A stretch of DNA of 64,000 bases from positions 3,224,001-3,288,000 of the forward strand of contig JAKSGN010000038.1 of the NCBI GenBank assembly GCA_024180945.1, read 5' to 3'. The DNA is from Macrophomina tecta. Lineage: Eukaryota; Ascomycota; Dothideomycetes; Botryosphaeriales; Botryosphaeriaceae. Of the stretch, positions 53,067 through 62,807 are shown piece by piece (position 1 is the first letter of the stretch; each line of letters starts with the position of its first letter). Position numbers and translations under genes: made by a program. Below the pieces are notes generated by a model. That model was given only the letters and a program-made list of their open reading frames with translations. It was not told where the DNA came from and made no database searches.

Positions 53067-55010
53067 ATGGCCACCACCACCGCCGCCGCCGCCGACCCCG
53101 CCGTCGCCGTCCCCGACGCCGCGCTCCGGGCCAAGTACACCGCCGAGCGCGACAAGCGCCTGCGCGCCGACGGGCCGGCCCAGTTCGCCGCCCTCGCGCA
53201 CACGCCGCGCCTGCGCCACCTCGCGCGCGACCCGTGGGCCGACCACGCGCGCCTGGACGCGCGCGCCCCGCCCCTGCGCGCCGGCGCCGACGTCAAGTTC
53301 CTGGTGCTCGGCGCCGGCTTCGGCGGCCTGCTGTTCGCCGTGCGGCTGCTGCAGGCCGGCTTCCGCGCCGACGACATCCGGCTGGTCGACGACGCGGGCG
53401 GCGTGGGCGGCACGTGGTACTGGAACCGCTACCCGGGCCTCATGTGCGACGTCGAGAGCTACATCTACATGCCGCTGCTGGAGGAGATGGGGGGCATGCC
53501 GAGGCACAAGTACGCGTGTGGGCGTGAGCTGCGCGAGCATGCGGAGCGGATTGCGGAGCGGTGGGGGCTGCGCGACCGCGTCCTGTTCAGGGCGCGGTAT
53601 GGGGCGTTGAGGTGGCAGGAGCGCGAGCGGCGATGGAAGGTGGAGGTGGTGGAGGAGAGGGGCCCGGGGGCGGAGAGGAGCGAGATGGTCGTCAGCGCGC
53701 AGTATGTGTTTGCGGCCGCGGGCACGCTGAACACGCCGCAGGCGCCGCGGGTGGACGGCTGGGAGGAGTTTGGGGGAGCGTGTTTCCACACGTCCCGCTG
53801 GGACTACGGCGTCACGGGCGGGGACGAGAAGGACTGGCGATTGGAAAAGCTGCGGGGGAAGCGCGTCGGCATTGTTGGAACGGGCGCGACGGCGGTCCAG
53901 GTCGTGCCGGAGCTGGCCAAGTGGGCGGAGCGGCTGTACGTCTTCCAGCGAACGCCGTCCAGCGTCGACGAGCGCGGGCAGCGTCCGACCGATCCCGAGG
54001 AATGGGCCACCAAGATAGCGGCGAAGAAGGGCTGGCAAAAGGCTCGGGCGGAGAACTTCAACTCGTTCCTGACCAACGCCCCGGTTGGCGAGGACTTGGT
54101 TGGCGACGCATGGTGTCGCATGCGCTCGTACTGCGGCATCCTTGGAGCTCCAGGAGACGGGATTGTCACTCCAGACAGGATCCCAGAGCACATCGCGAGA
54201 CTGCACGAGCACGACTTGGAAAGAGCAGAGAGGGTGCGCGCCAGGGTGGATGCGATTGTCAAAGATCCTGCAACTGCTGAGAAACTCAAGCCCTGGTATC
54301 CGGCCTGGTGCAAGAGGCCGACCTTCCACGACGACTATCTCCCTGCTTTCAACCAGCCAAACGTCACCCTCGTGGATACCGACGGCAAAGGCATCGACGC
54401 GCTCACCAAGACTGGAGTCAAGGCCAATGGCATCGACTACCCTGTCGATGTTTTGGTTCTGAGCACCGGATTCGCCTCGCCGGCAGGGGGCAGTGGTAGT
54501 CCTGCGTCCCGGTCGGGCATCAAAATCTACGGCAGAGACGGCTTGGACATGGATGAGAAGTGGGTCCAGCACGGAGCGGCAACGCTCCACGGCATATCAA
54601 CTCATGATTTTCCGAACCTCTTCTTCCCAGGGCCCTCTCAAGCTGGGGTGACGGCCAACTTCACGTACACACTGGACATGCTTGCTTCGCATACTGCATA
54701 TGTGCTGGCTGAGGCTGAGAGACAGGCAGGCAATCCGAACAAAGTAGTGGTTGAGGTGACTAAGGAAGCTGAGGAAGCGTGGTCGATGCAGACCATGATG
54801 AGAGCAGCCTGGTTCGCTGCTGTTGGCGGATGCACCCCTAGCTACATTAACAACGAGGGCGAGAGGGACAGGGGCAAGAACACCATGGAAGCCCAGATGA
54901 AGGGCGCGAGGAGCGCGCCTTGGGGCGAAGGCATCATGAGCTTCGTGGGGGTGCTCCAAGATTGGCGGGAACGGGGTGGGTTGCAGGGCTTCGAGGTGTC
55001 TTCTGCTTGA
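53067..55010 (+). CDS. Type I Baeyer-Villiger monooxygenase, 647 aa
   Basis: FAD- and NADPH-dependent flavoprotein that inserts oxygen beside a carbonyl (ketone to ester or lactone). Single exon from ATG 53067. The N-terminal ~75 residues are an extension common in fungal members. The FAD-binding fold is VLGAGFGGLLFAVRLLQAG (about 76-95). GGVGGTWYWNRYPGLMCDVE follows, typical of cyclohexanone-monooxygenase relatives. The BVMO fingerprint F-x-G-x3-H-T-x2-W is met by FGGACFHTSRW (about 235-245). The NADPH fold is VGIVGTGATAVQVVPELAKW (about 267-286). A C-terminal ISTHDFPNLFFPGPSQAG is typical. No lesions. Codon use at the 5' end is extremely GC-rich. It follows the multicopper oxidase pair; both enzyme classes occur in aromatic polyketide pathways, but no polyketide synthase is in view. 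Confidence 0.92.
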   Translation: MATTTAAAADPAVAVPDAALRAKYTAERDKRLRADGPAQFAALAHTPRLRHLARDPWADHARLDARAPPLRAGADVKFLVLGAGFGGLLFAVRLLQAGFRADDIRLVDDAGGVGGTWYWNRYPGLMCDVESYIYMPLLEEMGGMPRHKYACGRELREHAERIAERWGLRDRVLFRARYGALRWQERERRWKVEVVEERGPGAERSEMVVSAQYVFAAAGTLNTPQAPRVDGWEEFGGACFHTSRWDYGVTGGDEKDWRLEKLRGKRVGIVGTGATAVQVVPELAKWAERLYVFQRTPSSVDERGQRPTDPEEWATKIAAKKGWQKARAENFNSFLTNAPVGEDLVGDAWCRMRSYCGILGAPGDGIVTPDRIPEHIARLHEHDLERAERVRARVDAIVKDPATAEKLKPWYPAWCKRPTFHDDYLPAFNQPNVTLVDTDGKGIDALTKTGVKANGIDYPVDVLVLSTGFASPAGGSGSPASRSGIKIYGRDGLDMDEKWVQHGAATLHGISTHDFPNLFFPGPSQAGVTANFTYTLDMLASHTAYVLAEAERQAGNPNKVVVEVTKEAEEAWSMQTMMRAAWFAAVGGCTPSYINNEGERDRGKNTMEAQMKGARSAPWGEGIMSFVGVLQDWRERGGLQGFEVSSA

Positions 55011-55139
55011 CCCTGCGCTTATGGCGACCCAGTAACTCTTCGCCTGAGTAGAAGCAGCGAAAGTATATACCTAGGCTTTATTCAAAGAAGAAGCAAACTT
55101 CTATTGCCCCCTGTGCGACTGTGAACTCTCTGATCTGCC

Positions 55140-56788
55140 CGCCTTTCAGACGCTCAATGACCTCCCCGTCCATATTTCACCATACCATTCTGGCGCCCGG
55201 TTGGCAACAAGTTTCCGCCAAAGCTTCTCCAGGGCTTGCGTCTGAGGTACGCGCGACTCGTGCCAATCGCAACCACCCGTGGCGAGGAACACGCAACAGA
55301 TAGAAGCCCTGCTCTCACATATAGACCAGGTAAAGGTGCCGATGATTGTACCCTGCACATGTAAGGCAAGGACTAGACCCGGCAGATCGTTATTGAGATG
55401 CCATGTTGGGAAGACTCGTTTCAGCCCCATACGAATTTCAGCTCTTCTACCGGCAGATGCGGAGTAAAGATTTGTGCCGGGCAGGCCAACGAAGGGATCT
55501 GGACTGCATCGCCGAGTTTTGCCAAGCCAGAATGATTTGACGCAGAAGATCGAGTGACCCGGTTCTCGCATCCACAACGAACATATGACCTGCGCCTTGC
55601 TCGTGGGATCATCGGGCTCATCGGCGCTGTGGGGTTGGAGAAGGGAAGAGACCCAACGACGGCTGATGACTACCATTGATCAGGTTGTACTACAACTGTT
55701 TCCACAAAGCCTGTGTTGGTTTCGAAGACATCGATGGCGTAGTCTGGTTCAATCGGGCGATCCTTTGAGGTGCTCAATGGAGCGTACAACACGCCGCGAG
55801 GGTCTGATGTCTTGAAAATGCCCAAAATAGCCACGAAGAGCTTCTGAAGTGAATACAGTCGCCTGTGTATTCTTATCAAACGCGATGTCCATGAATTATG
55901 CCAAGGAGGGGGTACCTCCACCGGGTTCATCCATTCCGTCTCCAGGCGAAGCTCGTTCAGTTCCATCAACGTATTCTGGCCACTAGAGTCGTCTGGGCAG
56001 ACAAGATCCAAAACGATATCGAAGGTGTGTCAAGAAACTTGAATATCCTCTTCCAAGGCAGCCCAGGGGACACTGCTCTGGCTGGCCGTAGTGCGACACT
56101 GGATTCCGGGCGAAGGCGAGGCCCTGCACCACCCAGCGACAAGAGAACCAGGGCATCTTGAGCAGATAGATGAGATGCAGCCACTGAGGCACACATTCTT
56201 CTGTGACCGTTCCCTTCCAGTGCTCTGCCAATGTCCTGACAAAGTCGATGGTTTCCGCAGGGATATTCGGGCTGTGCCTGCGCCTGGAAAAGCTTGGCTC
56301 TCGGGAGTCGTTGTAGCCCAGTCAGATAAACATCTCTACCGTTGTCTGGTATATTTGCGCCGTCCTTCCCATATGAGAGCATTTATCCGTGTCGTTCTCT
56401 TGATTAATGCAGGTGCGGTCTATCCATAAGATTACATTGTGATCAGGGTGGCCGAAGTGCTGGAGAAGGCTGTGGAGATCATTGCGGATTCGGAGCCTCT
56501 TACAGTCTCCATCTTGATATTGGAGGAGCATGGTTTCCTCATTGCTCCAGGTGGGACCCCAGCAGTGAGAGACAGAATTGTACTGCGGGATGTCATCTTC
56601 GGCGAAGGCCACCGTTTCCAGGGAGGCCTTGATAGTTTCGGTTTCTTCCTCGACAGGCTTCAACACCAAGAGCTGGATCTTGCTATCCTTCGCTCCGGGG
56701 AGTCGGTAGATTTCCAGACTTTCTTCTTGTTGCCGTAGCCGCCATCATCAAAAAGCACGTGATCTCGGAATCCAGGGATGTTGTCCAT
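55140..56788 (-). pseudogene. HET-domain (heterokaryon incompatibility) gene, broken
   Basis: HET proteins trigger incompatibility cell death in filamentous fungi. From ATG 56788 (MDNIPGF, DDGGYGNKK) the frame slips near 56720 to SLEIYRLPGAKDSKIQLL. The HET core follows: YNSVSHCWGP (about 56575), LRIRNDLHSLLQHFGH and VILWIDRTCINQEN (about 56425). TGA at 56322-56324 falls where the family has Trp in VFIWLG (TGG to TGA). The same frame then continues FVRTLAEHWKG, PWFSCRWVVQGLAFAR (usually RPWFxRRWVVQE) to 55983. Beyond this, in other frames, come RRLYSLQKLFVAILGIFKTS and DPRGVLY (about 55830), with possible tail sequence to about 55140. At least three lesions make it a pseudogene. The left boundary is approximate. 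Confidence 0.78.
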
Positions 56789-57252
56789 GCGCAAACACAG
56801 ATTCGTGGTGGTAAGAAGCTATGACCAGGAATCACAGGTTTCCCGGGGATAGAGGTCTTTAAACGGCCTGATGCTTTGTCATATTTTTCTCGTTCCGTGT
56901 GACGTGTGCCACTCTGATTCGTGCACGATCTCCCCGCTTTGTCGGGCCCCATGGAAAATTTGGGACGGGGAAAATAGTCCCTTCGTCCACATTGCTACTG
57001 GAGTTTTGCAGTGGTCTATGCCGAGCCTATTGATTGATGTACGGAAACTCGTTGCGAGCTATAGTCCGTATTCACGATTTCAAAAAAAAAAAAAAAAAAA
57101 AAAAGTCACCGCCTTCCCCAAGCGCGGCTGATGAAGAAGCCTTCATTGACGGCTGAACATCAAATCATTTTCTCCTCTATGTTCTGCGTTACGGTAAAAG
57201 TAGAAGCGTCTTGCTCATAGCTATGCATCATGGCTGCGTCCAAACCAGGCCA
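56789..57252. other. Intergenic spacer with an A24 tract
   Basis: Separates the HET remnant from the nitrilase (both minus strand). An uninterrupted A-run of about 24 lies at 57081-57104. It lacks a neighbouring retroelement or target duplication, so it is simply noted. Confidence 0.45.
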
Positions 57253-58350
57253 TTACTCCTGCTTCGGGACAACAACATTCGCCTTCCTCGACGGCTCTTC
57301 CTCATCCCTCGGAATAACGTGCTGCTTCTGCTTCCTATCCACGCCCAGCCACAGCAAGTCCGGCCTGCTGTAATGGCCCACATTATCCAAAAACGACCTG
57401 TTGGCCACCACATTTGTCAAATCGAGATCCGCATACACGATCCCCTCCTTCGCCGGGTCGCCGCCATGCAGCGGCTGCGTCAACCTCCTGCCATCCGGGC
57501 CAATGACACAGCTATGCCCACCGCCCGGCGTGTGGAACAGCAGGCCTTTGTGCGTGCCCATCGTCTCCATCCCCTTCTCCGTGCACACGCCGGTGCAGTG
57601 CAAGACGTACCCGCCGCCCTCGACCGCGTACGTCTGGCTCAGATTCTGGCACCCCTCCGCGCTCATGCTCCACAGGCCCGGGTGCTCGACGCTCGGGTGC
57701 GGGTCGATCGGCGGCCAGGCGGCAACGTGGATCACTTCGCCCTGGCTGTACGTGTGGTACTTGAGCAGCGGCTGCGTGTGCTCCCAGCACGCCAGCGCGC
57801 CGACCTTCACGACGCCGACGTCGCCGCCGAAGTCGACGTCGACGACGTTCGAGAGGTCGGCCCCCGACCCGTCGCCGAAGACGGCGCGCTCGACGTGCGT
57901 CGGCTTGATCTTGCGCCGGTGCAGCAGCGTCGCGCCCTGAGGTGAGATGATGGCTTGCGAGATGTAGAGGCTGTGCGTGGAGGTGCGCTCGGAGAAGCCG
58001 AGCACGACGGCGATGGAGTGGCGCTTGGCCGTCGAGGCGATCTGCTCGAATTCGGGCGAGCCGATGGAGAGCGAGTTGTAGATGTATTTGGTGTTGAGCT
58101 CGAAGTCGACGGGTCGGGCCCTGCGGGTGGGTACGTCAGGAATTGGGGAATGGGTTAGAGGAGAATGGGTGCGGAACGCGTACCAGATCCAGCCTGGGTA
58201 GCCTATGACCCAGCACTCGGGGAAGGCAATGAGCCTGGCGCCGTTGTTGGCGGCTTCGGTGATGAGCTCGCAGGTCTTCTTGACGGTGCCGGCCAGGTCG
58301 AGCCACTCGGGCTCGGCCTGGGTGACGGCGACTCGGAGCGAAGGGGCCAT
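57253..58350 (-). CDS. Nitrilase-superfamily enzyme (aliphatic nitrilase or cyanide hydratase branch), 344 aa, two exons
   Basis: Hydrolyses nitriles to acids (or cyanide to formamide) through a Glu-Lys-Cys triad. Exon 1 58184-58350 and exon 2 57253-58120. The 63-bp intron is a multiple of three, so the frame reads through it, but GTACGC, CTAAC/CTGAC and CCGCAG are present. Removing it gives [20 protein letters not shown] without the odd [12 protein letters not shown] insert. Catalytic residues: E45 in IAFPECW, K126 in [12 protein letters not shown]167 in [28 protein letters not shown] follows, as in true nitrilases. The C-terminus is Lys/Arg-rich, as in forms that build helical oligomers. 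The length fits a nitrilase slightly better than a cyanide hydratase. No lesions. Confidence 0.88.
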   Translation of the reverse strand: MAPSLRVAVTQAEPEWLDLAGTVKKTCELITEAANNGARLIAFPECWVIGYPGWIWYAFRTHSPLTHSPIPDVPTRRARPVDFELNTKYIYNSLSIGSPEFEQIASTAKRHSIAVVLGFSERTSTHSLYISQAIISPQGATLLHRRKIKPTHVERAVFGDGSGADLSNVVDVDFGGDVGVVKVGALACWEHTQPLLKYHTYSQGEVIHVAAWPPIDPHPSVEHPGLWSMSAEGCQNLSQTYAVEGGGYVLHCTGVCTEKGMETMGTHKGLLFHTPGGGHSCVIGPDGRRLTQPLHGGDPAKEGIVYADLDLTNVVANRSFLDNVGHYSRPDLLWLGVDRKQKQHVIPRDEEEPSRKANVVVPKQE

Positions 58351-59219
58351 GGTTTGGAAGACTGGTTTGAGCGTTTAGGGAGACGAGGTTGTTATGGAGG
58401 GGACGGATCTGTGAGATGGCCGGCACTCTCAGGCTCCAAGGCCGTATTGACTACATTTATGCAGACACGCCGCAGCAAGTACCAGGCGGGACGAGGGCGG
58501 TAAAGCTGCCATGGATGCAGCCCCAAGACCCTGGAGAGCGTAAATTAGCAGTGCCATGGCGGGCCGGAACGGCGATTCCGCCGGTGCGGCGCGGGTCGTC
58601 CATGACTTGCGGAAGTGCAGATCTTCCCTCTCCATCGGGCAAACCTGCGGTGTAGCACCTGGCGCCGAGTCAGTACATTCGTACCGCTGCCACATCCGGC
58701 ATAGTCATGGACTCACGTCTCGGTAAAATGCTGCATATGTTTGCTTGCTAGTGCTACAGCCCCTTTGCACAGTGGATTCCACCCATGTGGCCTGAGGCAA
58801 TAGGATTATGTGCTTCCGCCATTGCTACCACACCTGAAGATCTCGATCGCCAGGGGACATCAGCGTTCGTCCGGATTTTCCGAAGTGCCGCCGGATGCAG
58901 GATAAGAACACGCCATTGTCTCCTGATTCCATTATTACTCCGTGTTAATAGAGGGAGTTCCGTTATAGCGATGTGGGCTCATGCCGTACCCCGTCGACGC
59001 GTCGGAACTTCGCTTGAGCAGTCCTGCAAAATATGCCATCCCCGGTCCAGCAACTGTTTGATCGTGTGCTTGGAAAATGGCCGTCATGCTCTCGGAACTC
59101 AACGGGTGCCTTATTGCTGGCTCTTCCGCTCTCACGAGCCCACATCGTACACAACTGCCCCCAAACCCACCCTTACCCCATGGTGAAATGTTCGGCACCT
59201 GACTCTTTGTACCATCACA
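58351..59219. other. Divergent intergenic region between nitrilase and rhodopsin-domain gene
   Basis: 869 bp between opposite start codons, so promoters of both genes are expected here. Frames such as 58785-59186 have no family signal. No specific site was assigned. Confidence 0.45.
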
Positions 59220-60549
59220 ATGGATTTCACGCCAAACATCATCGAAATTTACACGCTGTATGGCGTCGGTACGTGCATGATTGCCATGCGAATAGCTGTT
59301 CGAACGAAGCTCGTAGGCGTGCGTGGATGGCATCCGGATGACTACATCATTTTCCTCACATGGGTCAGTACACTCCAGTGTCCGTCGCGGCCATCCCCCA
59401 ACTAACCCCGCTGAAGGCCCTCTATACCTCGGTGACAGTTGTAGCCCATGTCTTCATCATCAAAGCCGGCGGGAAACACACATCCCTCCTCACCCACGAA
59501 CAGCGGCGGCTGATGCCAGCATCTGAGATCCCGGCATGGGCATACGGCAGCAAGATCTTCATGCTGGGGCAGATGCTCTACGCCTCCATCGTTTGGTCCC
59601 TCAAGTTCAACATGCTCTTCTTCTACCGGCGCGTCACGCGCGGCCTCTGGGTCGAGAAGCTGGTCATCCCCGCCATCGGCCTCGTGGCTTGCACGGGCAT
59701 CGCCATCCTGCTCATCTTCACCTGCACCTGCCGGCCGTTCAGCAAGCTGTGGCAAGTGTGGCCCGACCCGGGCGGTAAGTGCACGCTCGCACACCCAAAA
59801 GTCAGCCTCGCTGCGCAAAAACGGGTTTTACTGAACACACCGTGCTGCCGCCAGACCACTGCGTGCCGCAAAACTACGTCTTCTTCATCTCCGTCCTGAC
59901 CATGAACATGATCACCGACCTCACCATCATGCTCATCCCCGTCCCCGTCATCGCCCCGCTCAACGCCTCGCTCTGGCGGCGCCTCGGCCTCTACGTCCTC
60001 TTCGGCATGGGCGTGTTCTGCATGGTCGCCGCGATCCTGCGCGTGACCTTCGTCTTCGCGCTCAACCAGTCCGGCATCTCCGCCATGTGGAGCATCCGCG
60101 AGGATTTCGTCGCCGTCTTCGTCGGGCAGGCGCCGATGCTGCGGCCGTTCTTCACGCGCAACTTCTGGACGGGCGAGGATGGGGCGCTGAGGAGCAGTAA
60201 GGCCAAGAGTTACGGCAACCGGAGCGGCAATATTGAGCTGAGCAGCGATCCGAACCATAGTCGGAAGAGCGCCGGGGCGGTGTTTGGGGTGGAAAGCGGG
60301 CAGCACAGCAAGAAGAAGGATCCCTATAGTGTAACGCAGATTATGATGACGCGGAATGAAAGCCAAGAGAATATTGTGGGCGGCAGTGCGCAGGAGGGTG
60401 GGGACTTGGCGGCAGGGGGCAGGGCGGGCAGTGGCGGAACCGGGGTTGGGACGCATTTGACCGTGAATGTGAGGAGGACAGTCGAGGTGGAGAGCGTTGA
60501 GACAACGTCGGAGAATAGGATAGAGCAGAGGGCCGAACGGTGGGTGTGA
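59220..60549 (+). CDS. Fungal rhodopsin-domain (Pth11/SAT4-like) integral membrane protein, 398 aa, three exons
   Basis: Seven-helix plasma-membrane protein of the large Pezizomycotina family containing Pth11-like receptors. Exons 59220-59363, 59417-59774, 59855-60549; introns of 53 bp (GTCAGT, ACTAAC branch) and 80 bp (GTAAGT, CCAG). The order of conserved parts is standard. Helix 1 is followed by RGWHPDDYIIFLTW; then come KIFMLGQMLYASIVWSLKFN, MLFFYRRVTRG, CRPFSKLWQVWPDPG, CVPQNYVFFISVLTMNMITD, LRVTFVFALNQSGIS and REDFVAVFVGQAPMLRPFF. The cytoplasmic tail, about 110 residues, is Ser/Gly-rich and likely phosphorylated. The cysteine-rich CFEM domain of some Pth11 proteins is absent. Some relatives sit beside metabolic genes; a ligand cannot be named. 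Confidence 0.87.
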
Positions 60550-61178
60550 GGTTTACTCCAGGGCGTGTTGAGCGGACTTTGGGGGGTGGGGGGACAGGTG
60601 TCAATGGCGGTATACCCAATCTTTCGCGCATGGCCAAGAGGGCATTATTGGACTGCAGTGTCTTATCATCTTTTACGCTATATCTTCTGTACTTTGCAGG
60701 TCGAAATCTAGGACCGCTGGCCAAACCTACTGAGGACTTCAGGCCATTCAGGGCGCCCCATGAGCATGTATTCCCCGGACGCCCATGTATACGGTATGCC
60801 CCTCGGGAAATTATTGCCAGTTTCAACCCCATGACTCAAATCTCCGCTAAGCAACGGCCAAGCAGGCACGGAGTGGACCCACCTCCGGAGTTTCTGGAGT
60901 TCGCCCCGATTGGGAAGCCGGTTATTTACATAAGCGGTACCACGGCCGTAGGCTGCACCTGTACGGTTGACTGAATCGTTCTTTTTATGCTTTTACCTAA
61001 CGCTCACTTTTTTTTTCCTTCCTCGTTCGGCTCATGTAGAACACACCTGCCCAGAACACCAAGACGTGCGAGATAATCCCATAGCCGTCCATACGGACAA
61101 AGGGAATATTTGAGCTGCGCAAGTTTCCATTGGCTGCGTTCCATCTCGCACGCCGTTTCGTTCCGGTCTCAAGAAAAG
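60550..61178. other. Convergent intergenic spacer
   Basis: 629 bp between genes transcribed toward each other; probably 3' untranslated sequence of both. A T-rich stretch lies at about 60980-61020. A 144-codon frame at 60540-60974 has no recognisable content. Confidence 0.45.
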
Positions 61179-62807
61179 CTAGGTAGTCTCCTGCATCCTG
61201 TCCCCAAGCAGCTTATTCATAAAGTCCATCGCGAGCTGCACGCTCGAGAGCCCCTTTGTCTCGAGCACCGACTTGCCCGCCGTCATAATTAGGCGCTCCG
61301 GCGCAGGTTGTTCGAAGTATGGCACGATGCGGACCTTATGCGCCGCTCTCCAGACCTGCATAGCATTGCAGCCATCAGTTAGCGCATTCTCTCTCCACAA
61401 CGCAAGCAAGACAACAACAAGGGGAAAAGAAAAGAACAGAAAAGACTCACCCTCACAACCCTCGCAATCTCCCTCATCAGCCCTTCCACCTCCTCGTCTC
61501 CGCTCCTCACCTCATCCCTAAAACACAACCTCGCCACACCATCGCCCATCTCCCTTTGTGCGCCCAGAATATTTGACCGCCTCTCCTGCCCGTCCAGATA
61601 CGTCCTCCGCAGCCCCAAAAACGCATCGACGACCTGGAAGAAAGGCAGCTGATTCGCGCTCACGCCGTCGTACTCGCGCGCCCCCTCCTCTGTGACCGCG
61701 TCCTCCGTCGCGCCGTACGCATGGAACCCCTGCACCCAACTCATCCACACGCGCGGCTCGACCTTGTCGCTCGTCATGTTGTCGTAGAAAACCTTTGCGA
61801 TGGCGCGGGTGTTGTCCCGGATGCGGCGCAGGGCGGCGAGGAGTTCGCCGCGGTCGCCGCGCGCGCGGTGCAGGAGGGCGAGCGCGATGTCGAGGTAGAC
61901 GGGCAGGGCGAGGCGCTCGGTCTCGACGAGCATGTAGGCGAACCAATACTCGGCGCGGGCGATGGACGGGTTGGCGCGGCCGACGTTGATGCGGTAGGTG
62001 GGGCCGGCGGCGGGCAAGGAGGCTGAGGGAGCGCTGTCCCAGTCCCAGTTCATGACGAAGTTGGTCATGATGTTGCCGGCGGGGCTGGTGAAGGCGTAGC
62101 GTCGGTTGAGGAAGGGCCAGGGCAGCATGAGGGCGTGCGGGTAGGGGATGTGTTTTTCGAGCTGGGCGAGCTTGACGGCGGGGATGGTGGACCAGCTGGG
62201 CGTGGTGGCAGTTCGTGTTAGTAGGGCGGGTGGAAGAGGGATGGGCGACCACTGCTTACCGGTACGCGTGCCGCAACATGGCGATGCAGGAGAAGAAGCG
62301 GTTGAAGACGTCAGCTGGGATCACGTCCGCGTCGCCCGCCTCTGCGCGCGACAGGAGCGCTTCGACGGCGGGAAGGTCGACGCGGGAATCCAGCAGCTTT
62401 TGCATGCGAGTGCGAAACCGGGTGCGGCGATTGGCATTCTCAGTGTCGTCGAGCGAGGGCTCTGCAACTGAGAGGTAGGGCGCCATCTCGAGGTAGATCT
62501 CATGATAAGGGCGGAGAGCCGCGGGCCATGCACTGAGGTTCGAGGAACATCTCGGAGGCCAGCTGCCCGCTCCGTCGATAGTAATCATCTTGTGCAGGAG
62601 GGAGAAGGCTTCATGGGAGTCCTTGAGAGCAGCAATGTGGGAGACGATGGAATTGGGGGAGAAGGCGGGTTCATCTTCAGATTTCTCATTGACGACGGAC
62701 TTGACGGGGTGAGAAGAGTGACGAGTGACGCCGGTGAACAGCGTGAAGAGCAATGTCTTCAAGTAGCTGAGGAGAGACCAGAGGAGATGTTCGAAGCTGG
62801 CAATCAT
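61179..62807 (-). CDS. Indoleamine 2,3-dioxygenase-like haem protein, 489 aa, three exons
   Basis: The IDO family opens the indole ring of tryptophan to N-formylkynurenine. Exons 62260-62807, 61451-62195, 61179-61355. Introns are 64 bp (GTAAGC, perfect TACTAAC branch) and 95 bp (GTGAGT, ATGCAG). The sum is 1470 bases, 490 codons. ATG 62807 was chosen because it starts a coherent N-terminus with a hydrophobic stretch (LLSYLKTLLFTLFTG). IDO-type features: RHAYRWSTIPAVKLAQLEKH, the NWDWD region, RAEYWFAYMLVETERLALPV, VFYDNM then WMSWVQGFHAYG, YDGVSANQLPFFQVVDAFLG (the GxSxAQ helix of IDO), and WRAAHKVRIVPYFEQPAPER with H437 as likely proximal haem ligand. It is more divergent than typical fungal IDO-alpha/beta and may be of the gamma type or have another substrate. 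No lesions seen. Confidence 0.75.

Noticed and set aside
52923..54590. 555-codon minus-strand frame
   Set aside because: Antisense shadow of the Baeyer-Villiger monooxygenase; no motifs of its own.
57081..57104. A24 tract as a retroposon poly(A) tail
   Set aside because: No element body or target-site duplication beside it; similar A/T runs occur elsewhere in spacers.
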